A stretch of DNA of 64,000 nt from an uncultured Actinomycetes bacterium (GCA_903834515.1 CAILJM010000027.1:83036-147035), one strand, 5' to 3'. Numbered from the stretch's first letter, positions 19,976-28,137 are shown. Made by a program: numbers and translations. The notes: generated by a model not told the origin, from the letters alone.

Positions 19976-20323
19976 CTACTTCAGCGGAACGAGAAGTCGA
20001 GTACCTGTCGCCACATCAGTGGATGGAAGGTTGTTAGCGGTCACGATCTCATCGAGAACTGAACTCACATCCCGGTTACCCGCGACCATTGCAGCGACGG
20101 ACCAGAGTGATTCACCTGGAGCTACAACGACGCGGATATACCCTGATGGAACTGATTGCGCTGAAGATGAAACGGAAGAAGTTGAGTGTGAACGTGTCTC
20201 AGAAGCGTGGCCCGTTGCGCTAAAACCAGCGCCGATTACTACTAAGAGCGATCCAGCTGCAACTACACGCAGAAGGCTGCGACCGCGCCGGGTGAGCTTT
20301 ACTGAATTCTGAGTCTTTGCCAT
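19976..20323 (-). CDS. LysM-domain protein divergent from lexA, probable SOS-induced cell-division suppressor
   Basis: A 115-residue protein with one N-terminal membrane/signal segment (residues 16-33, RSLLRVVAAGSLLVVIGAGF), a short Ser/Thr linker and a C-terminal LysM domain (VAPGESLWSVAAMVAGNRDVSSVLDEIVTANNL), which binds peptidoglycan. Actinobacterial and Firmicute genomes place such proteins back to back with lexA (Rv2719c in Mycobacterium, DivS in Corynebacterium, YneA in Bacillus), where they halt division after DNA damage. The ATG at 20323 is preferred over the longer frame to 20446. The longer frame would cross the SOS boxes and lacks the family's N terminus. Confidence 0.82.
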   Translation of the reverse strand: MAKTQNSVKLTRRGRSLLRVVAAGSLLVVIGAGFSATGHASETRSHSTSSVSSSAQSVPSGYIRVVVAPGESLWSVAAMVAGNRDVSSVLDEIVTANNLPSTDVATGTRLLVPLK

Positions 20324-20364
20324 TGTCAGTACCAACTTCCTTAAAAACTCTGTTCGAGGGGATT

Positions 20365-20378
20365 CGAACAGTTGTTCT
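20365..20378. promoter_or_regulatory. LexA (SOS) box 1
   Basis: CGAACAGTTGTTCT is a 14-bp site matching the actinobacterial LexA consensus CGAACNNNNGTTCG at nine of ten fixed positions (final T instead of G). It is closer to the LysM gene, 42 bp upstream of its ATG. A further CGAAC half-site lies about 10 bp away on the LysM side. Confidence 0.82.
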
Positions 20379-20422
20379 AATGAGAAAGATACCCCACCCC
20401 ACTGACATTGGCAAGATTTTTC

Positions 20423-20436
20423 CGAACATATGTTCG
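20423..20436. promoter_or_regulatory. LexA (SOS) box 2, perfect palindrome
   Basis: CGAACATATGTTCG is a perfect palindrome and exact match to the actinobacterial SOS box. It lies 33 bp before the lexA start codon and 20 bp before its TACCCT -10 box, so bound LexA would cover the -35 region of its own promoter. It is the expected autoregulatory site. Confidence 0.92.
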
Positions 20437-20456
20437 ACAATCTCAAGAAGTGCGGC

Positions 20457-20468
20457 TACCCTTTACCC
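20457..20468 (+). promoter_or_regulatory. Leaderless promoter element for lexA
   Basis: TACCCT (20457-20462) is followed by six bases and the ATG at 20469, with no Shine-Dalgarno sequence. This supports the 20469 start over an upstream in-frame ATG at 20430 that lies within the SOS box itself. Confidence 0.55.
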
Positions 20469-21158
20469 ATGGCTAAAAATTCCCCAGATTCACCAGTCTC
20501 GCCAGTCTCGCCAGTCTCGCCAGTCTCCCCCGTGGTCGCGATCGACCCCCATGGCCTCACTCAGCGCCAACAGCTCATCCTCAAGGTCATCAAGGATGCC
20601 GTTGAAAAGCAAGGATTTCCGCCAAGTATGCGTGAGATCGGTGAAGCAGCCGGGCTCGCCTCGCCCGCTTCGGTCAAATACCAGCTCGAAGAGCTGACAA
20701 AGAAGGGCTATATCAAGCGGAAAGCGACGAATGCTCGCTCCCTAGAAATATCTACCCCGGAAGATCAGATTGCTCCATCCAAGGGGAGGAATATCCCGCT
20801 TCTTGGAACGATCGCCGCCGGCGCCCCAATCCTCGCCCAACAAGAGGTAGAAGATCTCTTCACTCTCCCCGAAGAATTTGTCGGCCAAGGCGAACTCTTC
20901 ATGCTGAAGGTAAAAGGCGATTCAATGATCGACCTCGCAATCTGCGATGGTGATTTTGTCGTTATACGGGCACAGAAGAACGCCGAGCAGGGTGAGATCG
21001 TCGCTGCAATGATAGATGGCGAAGCGACAGTAAAAACTTTCTCTAAGAAGGATGGCCATCTCTGGCTGCTGCCGGCTAATGAAAATTATGCACCCATCCC
21101 AGCTGATGAGGCCGAGATCCTAGGGAAAGTAACGGCAGTCATGCGGAGCGTACGTTAA
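20469..21158 (+). CDS. lexA: LexA repressor
   Basis: The SOS master repressor, which cleaves itself when RecA filaments form. It has 230 residues from the ATG at 20469. It has a winged-helix DNA-binding domain (LTQRQQLILKVIKDAVEKQGFPPSMREIGEAAGL, from residue 30), the cleavage site A117-G118 in GTIAAGAPI, the catalytic S152 in KGDSMIDLAI, and K189 in GEATVKTF. The N terminus is odd. Residues 8-22 are SPV repeats encoded by four 9-bp units and one degenerate copy, absent from standard LexA proteins. The divergent LysM gene shares the two SOS boxes. Confidence 0.97.
   Translation: MAKNSPDSPVSPVSPVSPVSPVVAIDPHGLTQRQQLILKVIKDAVEKQGFPPSMREIGEAAGLASPASVKYQLEELTKKGYIKRKATNARSLEISTPEDQIAPSKGRNIPLLGTIAAGAPILAQQEVEDLFTLPEEFVGQGELFMLKVKGDSMIDLAICDGDFVVIRAQKNAEQGEIVAAMIDGEATVKTFSKKDGHLWLLPANENYAPIPADEAEILGKVTAVMRSVR
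20490..20534 (+). repeat. 9-bp in-frame tandem repeat in the lexA N terminus
   Basis: Units TCACCAGTC, TCGCCAGTC (three times) and a degenerate TCCCCCGTG encode Ser-Pro-Val five times. Because the unit is a multiple of three, copy-number change would alter tail length without breaking the frame. Confidence 0.93.
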
Positions 21159-21206
21159 GGGAGTCGATCTCCGTTTTCGAAGCTTGGTTGAATTGGCCAC
21201 ATTGGT

Positions 21207-21218
21207 TAGATTCGCTGA
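21207..21218 (+). promoter_or_regulatory. Leaderless promoter element for the GNAT gene
   Basis: TAGATT (21207-21212) lies six bases before the ATG at 21219. No Shine-Dalgarno sequence is present. Confidence 0.45.
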
Positions 21219-21710
21219 ATGCGTAATTCGATAATTCGCAAGCTAGATCACGCAGAGTGGCAGCTCCTCCGTGATATTCGCCTGCGGGCGTTGAGTGACT
21301 CCCCAGAGCATATTGGTGGAGATTTTGCTGAAGAGAGCTCTTGGGGTGAAGAGCAGTGGTCATCTCAACTAGAGAAATTTGATTTTGTGATCGCAGAGGT
21401 CGACGGTGAATCTGCAGGCGGAATGAATATTGAGAAGTTAATTGGAGACTTCGGGGCGACTTGCTGGATTGGAAGTTGTTGGATCGATCCCCACTATCGA
21501 GGCCAAGGATTATTGAGCGAGATCTTCACTCATATTGATGAGAAGGCAGAAGAAGAGGGATGGTCGGTTCAAGGACTTGGAGTCTGGGTAGATAATTTTG
21601 TGGCGATCGCAATCTACGAAAAATTAGGTTTCGTAAAGATGGGGCCAGAAGTACCCTCTACTCGAACACCAGATCGTCATTACCAACGGATGATTCGTCA
21701 CTCGCGTTAG
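21219..21710 (+). CDS. GNAT-family N-acetyltransferase
   Basis: A 163-residue acyl-CoA-dependent acetyltransferase. Motif A appears as CWIDPHYRGQGLLSEIF (about residues 90-106; the R-G-x-G-L acetyl-CoA loop), followed by GVWVDNFVAIAIYEKLGFVKMG, the motif B region with the typical YEKLGF. The substrate cannot be told; proteins, amino-sugars and small amines are all possible. It is a single gene between lexA and a convergent DUF167 gene. Confidence 0.85.
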   Translation: MRNSIIRKLDHAEWQLLRDIRLRALSDSPEHIGGDFAEESSWGEEQWSSQLEKFDFVIAEVDGESAGGMNIEKLIGDFGATCWIGSCWIDPHYRGQGLLSEIFTHIDEKAEEEGWSVQGLGVWVDNFVAIAIYEKLGFVKMGPEVPSTRTPDRHYQRMIRHSR

Positions 21711-21773
21711 GCGAAAAATCAAAAATATTTCCCCGTTATCCCTCAATCATGGCGAGATCCCTTAGGAAAGAAT

Positions 21774-22055
21774 TCAAAGAATTCCTAGAAGCTCACTCAA
21801 TCTGATTGCAAGCAACGCCTGATCACCCTGAATTAAAATGCGTTTATCTCTATGCAACTCTCCGAAGACGATAACGCACTCTCGACTTCTCACATCAAAT
21901 GCCTTTGCGATCTCCTTCAGTACGGCGAGATTCGCCTTGCCATTCACCGCTGGAGCTTGGACTGTGACCACAAGCCTTGGCGGTTCCCCCGCTGCTCCGC
22001 CCACTCGATTCTTGGCGGCTCCAGGGCGAACCCGAATTTCCACGCTTAACGGCAC
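21774..22055 (-). CDS. DUF167 (YggU-like) protein
   Basis: A 93-residue protein of the small conserved DUF167 family. Markers are VRVRPGA-like IRVRPGAAKNRV at the N terminus, VTVQAPAVNGKANLAVLKEIAKAF in the middle, and GELHRDKRILI near the end. Function is unknown; structures of homologues show an alpha/beta fold. It starts with GTG at 22055. A TACGAT hexamer lies six bases before this codon (22062-22067), suggesting a leaderless transcript. Confidence 0.88.
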   Translation of the reverse strand: MPLSVEIRVRPGAAKNRVGGAAGEPPRLVVTVQAPAVNGKANLAVLKEIAKAFDVRSRECVIVFGELHRDKRILIQGDQALLAIRLSELLGIL

Positions 22056-22099
22056 CTACTTATCGTAACCTTTGTCTCACTTGATGCTATCTTCGCAGC

Positions 22100-22624
22100 A
22101 TGCATGGCTGGCAGAAACCTCTCATTCGGATCTCCCTCATGCTCACTCTTCTCCTCTCTCTATGTACCACGATGAACGCGAGCGCCGGCGCAACAGCAGA
22201 AAATATTTATCTCCCCATCCGCTCGTTGACTCCAGGTGCGATCGATTCTGCTGTCACTCAGTCAAATATCTCCGCGACAATCTGCGTTCTTGGGTATACC
22301 AAGACTGTACGACCACCGGTCTCTTACACAACGCCACTCAAGCGTGCTCAATTGGCGGGAAGTTATTCGCGCTATAACGATCTCATGACCAAGGATTTTG
22401 AAGAAGATCACTTGATTCCACTTGAGCTAGGCGGTGCACCAAAAAACCCTAAGAATCTCTGGCCAGAACCGTGGAATGGAAGCGCTGGAGCCCGCATGAA
22501 AGATCGATTAGAAAATAAATTACATCTGCTCGTTTGTTCAAAGCAATTATCACTTGCGACGGCACAGCGCGCGATTTCTGTAAATTGGCTAAGCGCCTAT
22601 TCGAAGTACGTTCTCAACAACTGA
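22100..22624 (+). CDS. Secreted protein with DHLIPLELGG (HNH-like) motif
   Basis: A 174-residue exported protein with an N-terminal hydrophobic signal (residues 9-30, ending near NASAGA). The core has CVLGYTKTVRPPVSYT, then FEEDHLIPLELGGAPKNPKNLWPEPW and ARMKDRLENKLHLLVC. The DH-x-P...GG...N-x-x-N-L-W-P order is widespread in secreted bacterial proteins and resembles the DH...N...N(H) order of HNH/beta-beta-alpha-metal nucleases. A canonical third histidine is not obvious. Two cysteines (in ATICVLG and LLVCSKQ) may form a disulphide. Nuclease activity is a hypothesis; export is well supported. Confidence 0.7.
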   Translation: MHGWQKPLIRISLMLTLLLSLCTTMNASAGATAENIYLPIRSLTPGAIDSAVTQSNISATICVLGYTKTVRPPVSYTTPLKRAQLAGSYSRYNDLMTKDFEEDHLIPLELGGAPKNPKNLWPEPWNGSAGARMKDRLENKLHLLVCSKQLSLATAQRAISVNWLSAYSKYVLNN

Positions 22625-22737
22625 TTCTTCTCACCGTTTCAACACCGTTACATCACTGAAATTAGGGATTTCCCTGCACTTTTCTCCGAGAGATCTTTTA
22701 CTGCGACAAAGCCACTTATCATCGTTAGCGTTGGTAA

Positions 22738-23403
22738 GTGAAGAGCGTGACTTTGAATTCGAGCGAGAGATTCACTCTCAACGCGTACGGTTTTGACTCG
22801 ATTCAGCAGATTGGCATTAAAGAGTCGCTCCGAGGAAATGGCATCTCAGCAGAAATATCCTTCCTCGATCAAGAGTCGATGAAGCGGCCACATGAAAATT
22901 TTCCCGAAGTCGATGCGAATATTTACCTTCTGACCCCTCGTAACTTTGCAACGGTGGTTCGCCACATCAAAGCGCAACCTCGGCTCGAATCAGAGTCCAC
23001 GCTCTTCATCGTCACGGATGTGCCGAGTTTGTCATTGCTTGGAATAGAACAAAAATCTCTCCCATCAAAAACGATCTACCTCTCTCTTGCAGAGTTCGGG
23101 GATCTGCTTAGAGGCAGCGGGGAGCAACTTTTTCGCTCGGGTGAAACAAAACAGGCCAGACCGATCGAACGATTCTTTGAGACCGCAAAACTATCCAGGT
23201 CGCAAGTGAGGCTTCTCTTGCTCATTGCTCACGGAGATACCAATGCCGAAATCGCTCGCGAGATGGTCCTCACTGAAAAGGGCGTTGAATCTGCTATTAA
23301 ACGTCTCGCAATCAAATTGGAGTGCGTGCGAACTGGCGAGAAACCACAGAATCTTCGGATCCTCCTCGGTCGCCGATACGCGCAACTACTTGGAGTCCTG
23401 TAA
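22738..23403 (+). CDS. LuxR-type helix-turn-helix regulator (orphan, response-regulator-like)
   Basis: A 221-residue protein starting with GTG. The C-terminal 60 residues (LSRSQVRLLLLIAHGDTNAEIAREMVLTEKGVESAIKRLAIKLE) form a LuxR/FixJ-type DNA-binding domain. The N-terminal 130 residues look like a degenerate receiver: alternating strands such as VDANIYLLTPRN and TLFIVTDVPSL are present. The expected acidic pocket and phospho-accepting Asp/Lys set are not clear, so phosphorylation is doubtful. No kinase or obvious target is adjacent. Confidence 0.75.
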   Translation: MKSVTLNSSERFTLNAYGFDSIQQIGIKESLRGNGISAEISFLDQESMKRPHENFPEVDANIYLLTPRNFATVVRHIKAQPRLESESTLFIVTDVPSLSLLGIEQKSLPSKTIYLSLAEFGDLLRGSGEQLFRSGETKQARPIERFFETAKLSRSQVRLLLLIAHGDTNAEIAREMVLTEKGVESAIKRLAIKLECVRTGEKPQNLRILLGRRYAQLLGVL

Positions 23404-23556
23404 GAGAAGGTCCGTTCCCAGCATTTTTTCGGTTACCTAAGAGCAGTTATTAAGTGGGAGTTTGGGATCCGTTCAGGTTGACCCTGTTATCTACATCCAT
23501 GAGTTCAGGCAGAGAGTCTGACTCTGAGATCGCGGAGCTAGAGATAGGAGTTCGAA

Positions 23557-23745
23557 ATGGTTGCAATTCTCGTGCTTTTCCCACTTCTTATGATCGGGAC
23601 ACTGATCTATGTCGGCTTAGCCACTCATGATGAGAGCGCCGTGGAATCAAACGGTGCAGGACAGACTGGCTGCGTCTCCTGCGAAAGTCAGCCTTCTCGC
23701 GTCAGCGCTTTACCTTCCGAGAAGGTCGAGCTACTCGCCGCTTAA
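23557..23745 (+). CDS. Small single-pass membrane protein with CVSC motif
   Basis: A 62-residue protein with a strongly hydrophobic N-terminal segment (residues 2-20, VAILVLFPLLMIGTLIYVG) and a polar C-terminal tail carrying CVSC at about residues 38-41. AGGAG sits 7 nt before the ATG, which supports expression. I do not recognise a family. The CxxC pair could bind metal or form a disulphide. The call as a gene rests on the Shine-Dalgarno sequence and the hydrophobic/polar organisation. Confidence 0.6.
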   Translation: MVAILVLFPLLMIGTLIYVGLATHDESAVESNGAGQTGCVSCESQPSRVSALPSEKVELLAA

Positions 23746-23802
23746 AGCGGCAATTCTTGGGAGTCGGAGGTTGAGGGGCCAAAGACTCCCCCGGATTTAT
23801 CC

Positions 23803-24654
23803 TTACTTACGGAAGGCTGTTGTGAATCGGGGGCGTTCATTAAGGTCTTTATGAAGAGCAATCCCCTCGAAACTCTCGGCCAATTCTGCTGCCATCGCTG
23901 GACCTTGAATCTCATTATGTTCACATGCAAAGAGCCCACCAGGTTTAAGTAATCTTGCGGCCGCTTCGATAAATTGACGAGGAATCGCCATGCCATCAGG
24001 TGACCCACCGAAAAGTGCAACTGCTGGCTCAAAGGTGAGTTCTATCGGAAGGGTCTGACTCGTAGGAACATATGGCGGGTTAGCTACAACCACATCGCAC
24101 TTGACGCCCTCGAGCACATCCATGGCGGACCCGTGGACGACACGAATCGGCAGATCCGCCTTTTCAATATTCTGTCGGAGCCACTTTATGGCAGCTCCGT
24201 CCTGCTCTACTGCAATAACATTTATATCTCTCTTCGTTAAAGTCTCACTTGCGAGAGAAATCGCAATCGCACCGCTGCCAGACCCAAGATCGACAACACT
24301 GATTGGCTCCGAGAATCGATTGAGCTGATGTAATACTTCATCAACAAGAAGTTCAGTCTCAGGACGAGGAATTAAAACGCCTTCACCTACATCGAGAGTC
24401 AAATATCGAAATGGCGCCTCTCCAATGATGTATTGGGTGGGTCTGCCAGTAAGACGCTCGTCAAGAAGTTCGTTGAAATGTTCTGTAATACGAAGCAACT
24501 CCGTCTCGTCGACTTCGACTCTCTTTGAGTGAAGTTCCATTCGCGTGATTCCAAGTATGTGCGACAACAGAAGCTCGGCATCAACTTCGGCGATCTGTTT
24601 CTGCGCCAGTCGCGCCTTTCCCGATTTGAGTACGGCGCGAATCTCATCCGCCAT
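23803..24654 (-). CDS. prmC: Peptide chain release factor N5-glutamine methyltransferase
   Basis: It methylates the glutamine of the GGQ motif in release factors, using S-adenosylmethionine. It has 283 residues. VVDLGSGSGAIAISLA is the SAM-binding motif I. VVANPPYVP (NPPY) positions the substrate glutamine, and VLIPRPETELLVDEVL is the family signature. The start codon overlaps the prfA stop as TAATG, so the modifying enzyme is translated with its substrate. Confidence 0.96.
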   Translation of the reverse strand: MADEIRAVLKSGKARLAQKQIAEVDAELLLSHILGITRMELHSKRVEVDETELLRITEHFNELLDERLTGRPTQYIIGEAPFRYLTLDVGEGVLIPRPETELLVDEVLHQLNRFSEPISVVDLGSGSGAIAISLASETLTKRDINVIAVEQDGAAIKWLRQNIEKADLPIRVVHGSAMDVLEGVKCDVVVANPPYVPTSQTLPIELTFEPAVALFGGSPDGMAIPRQFIEAAARLLKPGGLFACEHNEIQGPAMAAELAESFEGIALHKDLNERPRFTTAFRK

Positions 24655-25745
24655 TACTTTCCAGACTCCCCCGCGCTTGCCAATCGTTCAGCTTTATCAG
24701 CTTCCAACAGGGCTTCGATAACTGGGTCGAGCTCACCGTTGAGAACTGCATCCAAGTTTGATGCTTTGAAGTTGACGCGGTGATCAGAGAGTCGGTTCTC
24801 GGGGAAGTTATACGTACGAATTCGCTCTGAGCGGTCGACCGATTTCACTTGGGATTTGCGAGCCGCCATGGCTTCGGCATCTGCTTGCTCTTGTGCATGT
24901 GCCAACAATCTGGCGCGAAGAATTCGAAGGGCTGACTCCTTATTCTGAAGTTGAGACTTTTCATTCTGGCAAGAGACGACAACACCCGTAGGAATATGTG
25001 TAATTCGCACTGCAGAGTCGGTTGTATTCACCGATTGTCCGCCAGGACCGGATGAGCGGTAAACATCGATTCGAAGATCTTGCTGGCGAATTTCAACATC
25101 AACCTCATCAGCTTCTGCAAGAATTAATACTCCGGCAGCTGATGTATGGATACGTCCTTGTGACTCGGTTTCAGGCACTCGCTGAACACGATGCACGCCA
25201 CCCTCGAATTTCAATTTTGCATAAGGCGATTGACCGGGCTCAGCAACGCCTTTGGATTTAACCGCCATTGAGATCTCTTTGTAGCCGCCCATCTCAGATT
25301 CAGCATAATCAATAATTTCAGTCTTCCAATTGTGCTTCTCTGCATAGCGCTGATACATGCGCAGTAAGTCTCCTGCGAAGAGTGCGGATTCGTCGCCACC
25401 TACGCCTGCCTTAATTTCAAGAATCACATCTCGATCATCATTTGGATCTCGTGGGAGAAGAAGTTCTTCCATCTTCTCGCCAGCTGCCTCTAGCGTCGCT
25501 TGGAGCGCGGGTAATTCTTCAGCGAATGCTGGATCAATCTCAGCAAGTTCCTTCGCTGCAGCAAGGTCATCCTCTGCTGCCTTGTATGCACGGTATCCAC
25601 CGATAACTGGACCGAGTTGGGCATATCGCTTTCCAAGTTGTCGAGCCTTGCCCTGGTCTGAGTGGATCCCTGGATCAGCGAGATCTTTCTCGAGTTGCTC
25701 GTACTCAGCGAGAAGTGTTGGGATCGTTCCAAAACGTTCAGACAC
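24654..25745 (-). CDS. prfA: Peptide chain release factor 1
   Basis: RF1 terminates translation at UAA and UAG. It has 363 residues. The GGQ catalytic loop is at 235-237 ([17 protein letters not shown]). The anticodon-like tripeptide is PET at 191-193 ([18 protein letters not shown]), a variant of the usual PxT (PAT in E. coli). It begins with GTG, with AGGAG 6-7 nt upstream. prmC follows with an overlapping TAATG. The 5' leader contains a duplicated 11-bp sequence with two ATG codons. Confidence 0.96.
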   Translation of the reverse strand: MSERFGTIPTLLAEYEQLEKDLADPGIHSDQGKARQLGKRYAQLGPVIGGYRAYKAAEDDLAAAKELAEIDPAFAEELPALQATLEAAGEKMEELLLPRDPNDDRDVILEIKAGVGGDESALFAGDLLRMYQRYAEKHNWKTEIIDYAESEMGGYKEISMAVKSKGVAEPGQSPYAKLKFEGGVHRVQRVPETESQGRIHTSAAGVLILAEADEVDVEIRQQDLRIDVYRSSGPGGQSVNTTDSAVRITHIPTGVVVSCQNEKSQLQNKESALRILRARLLAHAQEQADAEAMAARKSQVKSVDRSERIRTYNFPENRLSDHRVNFKASNLDAVLNGELDPVIEALLEADKAERLASAGESGK

Positions 25746-25760
25746 TCTTCGCTCCTACAC

Positions 25761-25782
25761 TCATTTAACACTCATTTAATTT
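25761..25782 (-). repeat. Duplicated 11-bp sequence with two ATGs in the prfA leader
   Basis: On the minus strand TTAAATGAGTG occurs twice head to tail just before the prfA Shine-Dalgarno sequence. Each copy contains ATGAGTG. The first ATG opens a 4-codon frame ending in TGA. The second opens an 8-codon frame ending in TGA at 25740-25738, which overlaps the prfA start region. Whether either is translated is not known. Confidence 0.6.
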
Positions 25783-25796
25783 GGATTAGAGAAATA

Positions 25797-25841
25797 AAAA
25801 AGACCCCACGCACCACTAATGGGTGCGATCTGGGGTCTTTT
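25797..25841 (-). terminator. Rho-independent terminator after rpmE
   Basis: AAAGACCCC...GGGGTCTTT with an inner CGCACC/GGTGCG pair forms a long interrupted hairpin flanked by A and T runs. It lies about 8 bp after the rpmE stop on the minus strand and separates rpmE from prfA. Confidence 0.88.
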
Positions 25842-25848
25842 AAGAAAG

Positions 25849-26055
25849 CTACTTCTTGCCGAAACGCTTTTCGAAGGCAGCAACACGGCCACCAGTATCG
25901 AGGATGCGCTGCTTGCCCGTATAGAAGGGATGGCAGACTGAACAAACTTCAACGTAGATAGAACCAGTCGACTTAGTCGACTTCGTGGTGAAAACCTCAC
26001 CGCAACCGCACGTAACGGTTGTCTCGATATATTCTGGATGGATCTCTGGCTTCAT
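25849..26055 (-). CDS. rpmE: 50S ribosomal protein L31 (zinc-binding type)
   Basis: A 68-residue ribosomal protein of the large-subunit central protuberance. CGCG near residue 16-18 and [21 protein letters not shown] give the zinc-binding cysteines of the C+ form, the type usually replaced under zinc starvation by a cysteine-less paralogue. It lies between rho and prfA, as is common. It is followed directly by a strong terminator. Confidence 0.97.
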   Translation of the reverse strand: MKPEIHPEYIETTVTCGCGEVFTTKSTKSTGSIYVEVCSVCHPFYTGKQRILDTGGRVAAFEKRFGKK

Positions 26056-26246
26056 AGTTAATCCTTTATATGGAAGTGGCTGGGTCCGTCATCCGCTCTT
26101 TGAAGCAAGAATCTGGTGAACCAGTGGCTGTGGGTGGTTATTGGAACTGCAAGCCCCAAGGGTACTAAAACTCGAGGCTTTCACAAAAAATGAGCGTAAA
26201 GCCGGGAAGAAAAGAAGGGCAAGTAGCTACTAGTGGCTACTTACTA
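26056..26246. other. Intergenic leader between rho and rpmE
   Basis: About 190 bp without a gene. It holds the short repeat just after the rho stop (26219-26249), and, reading toward rpmE, small inverted repeats (GGCTTT/AAAGCC and CTGGT/ACCAG). L31 genes often carry regulated leaders, but no known riboswitch or Zur site is recognised here. Confidence 0.4.
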
Positions 26247-26249
26247 CTA
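26219..26249. repeat. Degenerate 10-bp repeat starting at the rho stop codon
   Basis: Reading from the rho TAG on the minus strand, the sequence is close to three 10-bp units, each beginning GTAG (GTAGTAGTAA, GTAGCCACTA, GTAGCTACTT). The first carries the stop codon and further in-line stops (TAGTAGTAA). Copies are diverged, so this is weaker than the other arrays. Confidence 0.55.
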
Positions 26250-27935
26250 CTTAGCATCCCCATCAGCGGTCGTTTTCTGGATCTGCATCAAGAATTCGAC
26301 ATTCGACTTCGTGCCCTTCATCTTGTCAAGAAGGAGTTCCAGAGCCTGCTGGCTATCTAGCGCATGCAAGACTCGACGGAGCTTCCAGACGATATTGAGC
26401 TCCTCGGTGCCCATAAGAATCTCTTCCTTACGGGTACCAGATGCATCGACATCGACGGCTGGGAAGATGCGCTTATCGGCAAATTTGCGATCGAGTTTGA
26501 GCTCCATGTTTCCGGTGCCCTTAAACTCTTCGAAAATCACCTCATCCATCTTCGAGCCAGTCTCTACGAGCGCTGTTGCCAAGATAGTGAGCGAGCCACC
26601 ATTTTCGATATTACGTGCTGCTCCAAAGAATTTCTTTGGTGGATAGAGCGCTGCTGAGTCAACACCGCCGGAAAGGATTCGGCCAGATGCCGGTGCTGCA
26701 ATGTTGTAGGCACGACCCAATCGGGTAATCGAGTCAAGGAGTACGACGACATCGTGCCCAAGTTCAACTAAGCGCTTTGCTCGCTCAATCGCAAGTTCAG
26801 CTACAGATGTGTGATCGTCGGCAGGGCGATCGAAGGTTGATGCGATAACTTCGCCCTTTACGCTCCGCTGCATATCAGTTACTTCTTCTGGGCGTTCGTC
26901 TACAAGGACGACCATGAGATGGCACTCTGGATTATTTGTGGTAATCGCATTAGCAATGGCTTGAAGCACCATGGTCTTTCCAGCCTTCGGAGGCGAAACG
27001 ATCAAGCCACGCTGGCCCTTACCAATAGGTGCGATTAAATCGATGACACGCGTCGTCAATATATTCGGCTCAGTCTCAAGTCGAAGTCTTTCCTGCGGAT
27101 AAAGCGGAACCAATTTTGCGAAGTCGACGCGATTACGTGACTCCTCTGGATCGCTGCCATTGACTGAATCTAGTTTCACGAGCGCATTGAACTTCTCTTT
27201 ACGCTCCCCCTCGCGAGGTTGACGTACCTGGCCCGTAATAACGTCACCTTTACGAAGTCCGTAGCGACGAACTTGTTGGAGTGAGACGTAGACATCGTTT
27301 GGTCCGGCAAGATATCCAGTGGTACGGATAAATGCATAAGAATCCAAGATATCGAGCAAACCAGCTACTGGAAGCAGAACATCATCCTCAGTTATCTGAA
27401 TATCGCGCTCTCCGCGCTCTGGACGATCACCGCGGTCACGGAAACGATTCCGGTCACGGCCTCTGCCACGATCATTGCGATCGCTACGGTCATTGCGGTC
27501 ATTGCGATCGTTTCTGTCGCCACGATCATTCCGGTCGCCACGATCATTTCGGTCGCGACGATCGCTCCCGCGATCATCCTCTTTCGAACGAGTTGGAGTT
27601 GACTCCTTTTCGTCGTCAGAGCCATCTGCCTCATCGGAGTCATCTTGTGAATCTTCCGAACGGCTCTTTGTCGAGCTCGAAGAATTCTTCTTATTGCGCG
27701 CCTCTTGGCGAGCCAAACGCTTCTCTTCGCGTTCTTGCTTTGCAGCTTCGCGATTTGCTGCCTGCAGATCTGCAATCCCTTGAACGAGATCGCCCTTACT
27801 CAATTTTGTCGCGCCTTCAATACCCAATTGGCCAGCAACTTTTTTAAGTTCTGTCAGGGTCATGGCGGATAGTTCACCGGAGTCCTTCTTTGCTTTCGCG
27901 GACTTCACGGTGCTATCTGTATCTTTTAGAGACAT
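26247..27935 (-). CDS. rho: Transcription termination factor Rho
   Basis: A hexameric RNA-dependent ATPase that ends transcription. It has 562 residues, long because of an insertion typical of Actinobacteria. After an N-terminal Rho_N helical domain ([15 protein letters not shown], from about residue 25) comes a charged region of residues 75-175 rich in [12 protein letters not shown] repeats. The RNA-binding cold-shock fold ([22 protein letters not shown]) and the ATPase core follow, with Walker A SPPKAGKT, the [20 protein letters not shown]-loop region and [14 protein letters not shown] 200-bp leader separates it from thrB. The gene's downstream edge carries a short stop-anchored repeat. Confidence 0.97.
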   Translation of the reverse strand: MSLKDTDSTVKSAKAKKDSGELSAMTLTELKKVAGQLGIEGATKLSKGDLVQGIADLQAANREAAKQEREEKRLARQEARNKKNSSSSTKSRSEDSQDDSDEADGSDDEKESTPTRSKEDDRGSDRRDRNDRGDRNDRGDRNDRNDRNDRSDRNDRGRGRDRNRFRDRGDRPERGERDIQITEDDVLLPVAGLLDILDSYAFIRTTGYLAGPNDVYVSLQQVRRYGLRKGDVITGQVRQPREGERKEKFNALVKLDSVNGSDPEESRNRVDFAKLVPLYPQERLRLETEPNILTTRVIDLIAPIGKGQRGLIVSPPKAGKTMVLQAIANAITTNNPECHLMVVLVDERPEEVTDMQRSVKGEVIASTFDRPADDHTSVAELAIERAKRLVELGHDVVVLLDSITRLGRAYNIAAPASGRILSGGVDSAALYPPKKFFGAARNIENGGSLTILATALVETGSKMDEVIFEEFKGTGNMELKLDRKFADKRIFPAVDVDASGTRKEEILMGTEELNIVWKLRRVLHALDSQQALELLLDKMKGTKSNVEFLMQIQKTTADGDAK

Positions 27936-28137
27936 GCTTTCCTTAATGTGATTGTTTAGGCAAAACAGAGAAATATTCTCTAGTTCTTTCCGTAATTATT
28001 TTTATTATGTGAGTGATTGAAGCTTGTGGATCTTCTCAAACTTTGTCTCAAGCGCTCTTCGCCTCAGGTGTTTCCGGCGGACTTTAAGACTTTCCGAACA
28101 CTGAAAAGATAGCACAATGCCATCCCTTAGCCCAAAA
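27936..28137. other. rho 5' leader region
   Basis: About 200 bp lie between the thrB stop and the rho start. The minus strand is A/T-rich near 28000 (AATAAAAATAATTACGG), a plausible promoter area, and has a small palindrome GAGAATATTTCTC near 27968-27981. Rho genes are commonly autoregulated through long leaders, but no specific terminator was identified. Confidence 0.35.

Noticed and set aside
20324..20446. Earlier start for the LysM protein at 20446
   Set aside because: The added residues run through both the lexA promoter and SOS boxes and precede the real membrane segment.
20430..20468. Earlier lexA start at 20430
   Set aside because: That ATG lies in the SOS box palindrome, upstream of the TACCCT -10 element, so it would not be on the mRNA.
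20490..20534. Phase-variation switch in lexA
   Set aside because: The unit is 9 bp, so copy-number change cannot shift the frame; only arm length would vary.
27332..27847. 171-codon frame antisense to rho
   Set aside because: It is the complement of the repetitive RND insertion, giving a His/Arg-rich string without features.
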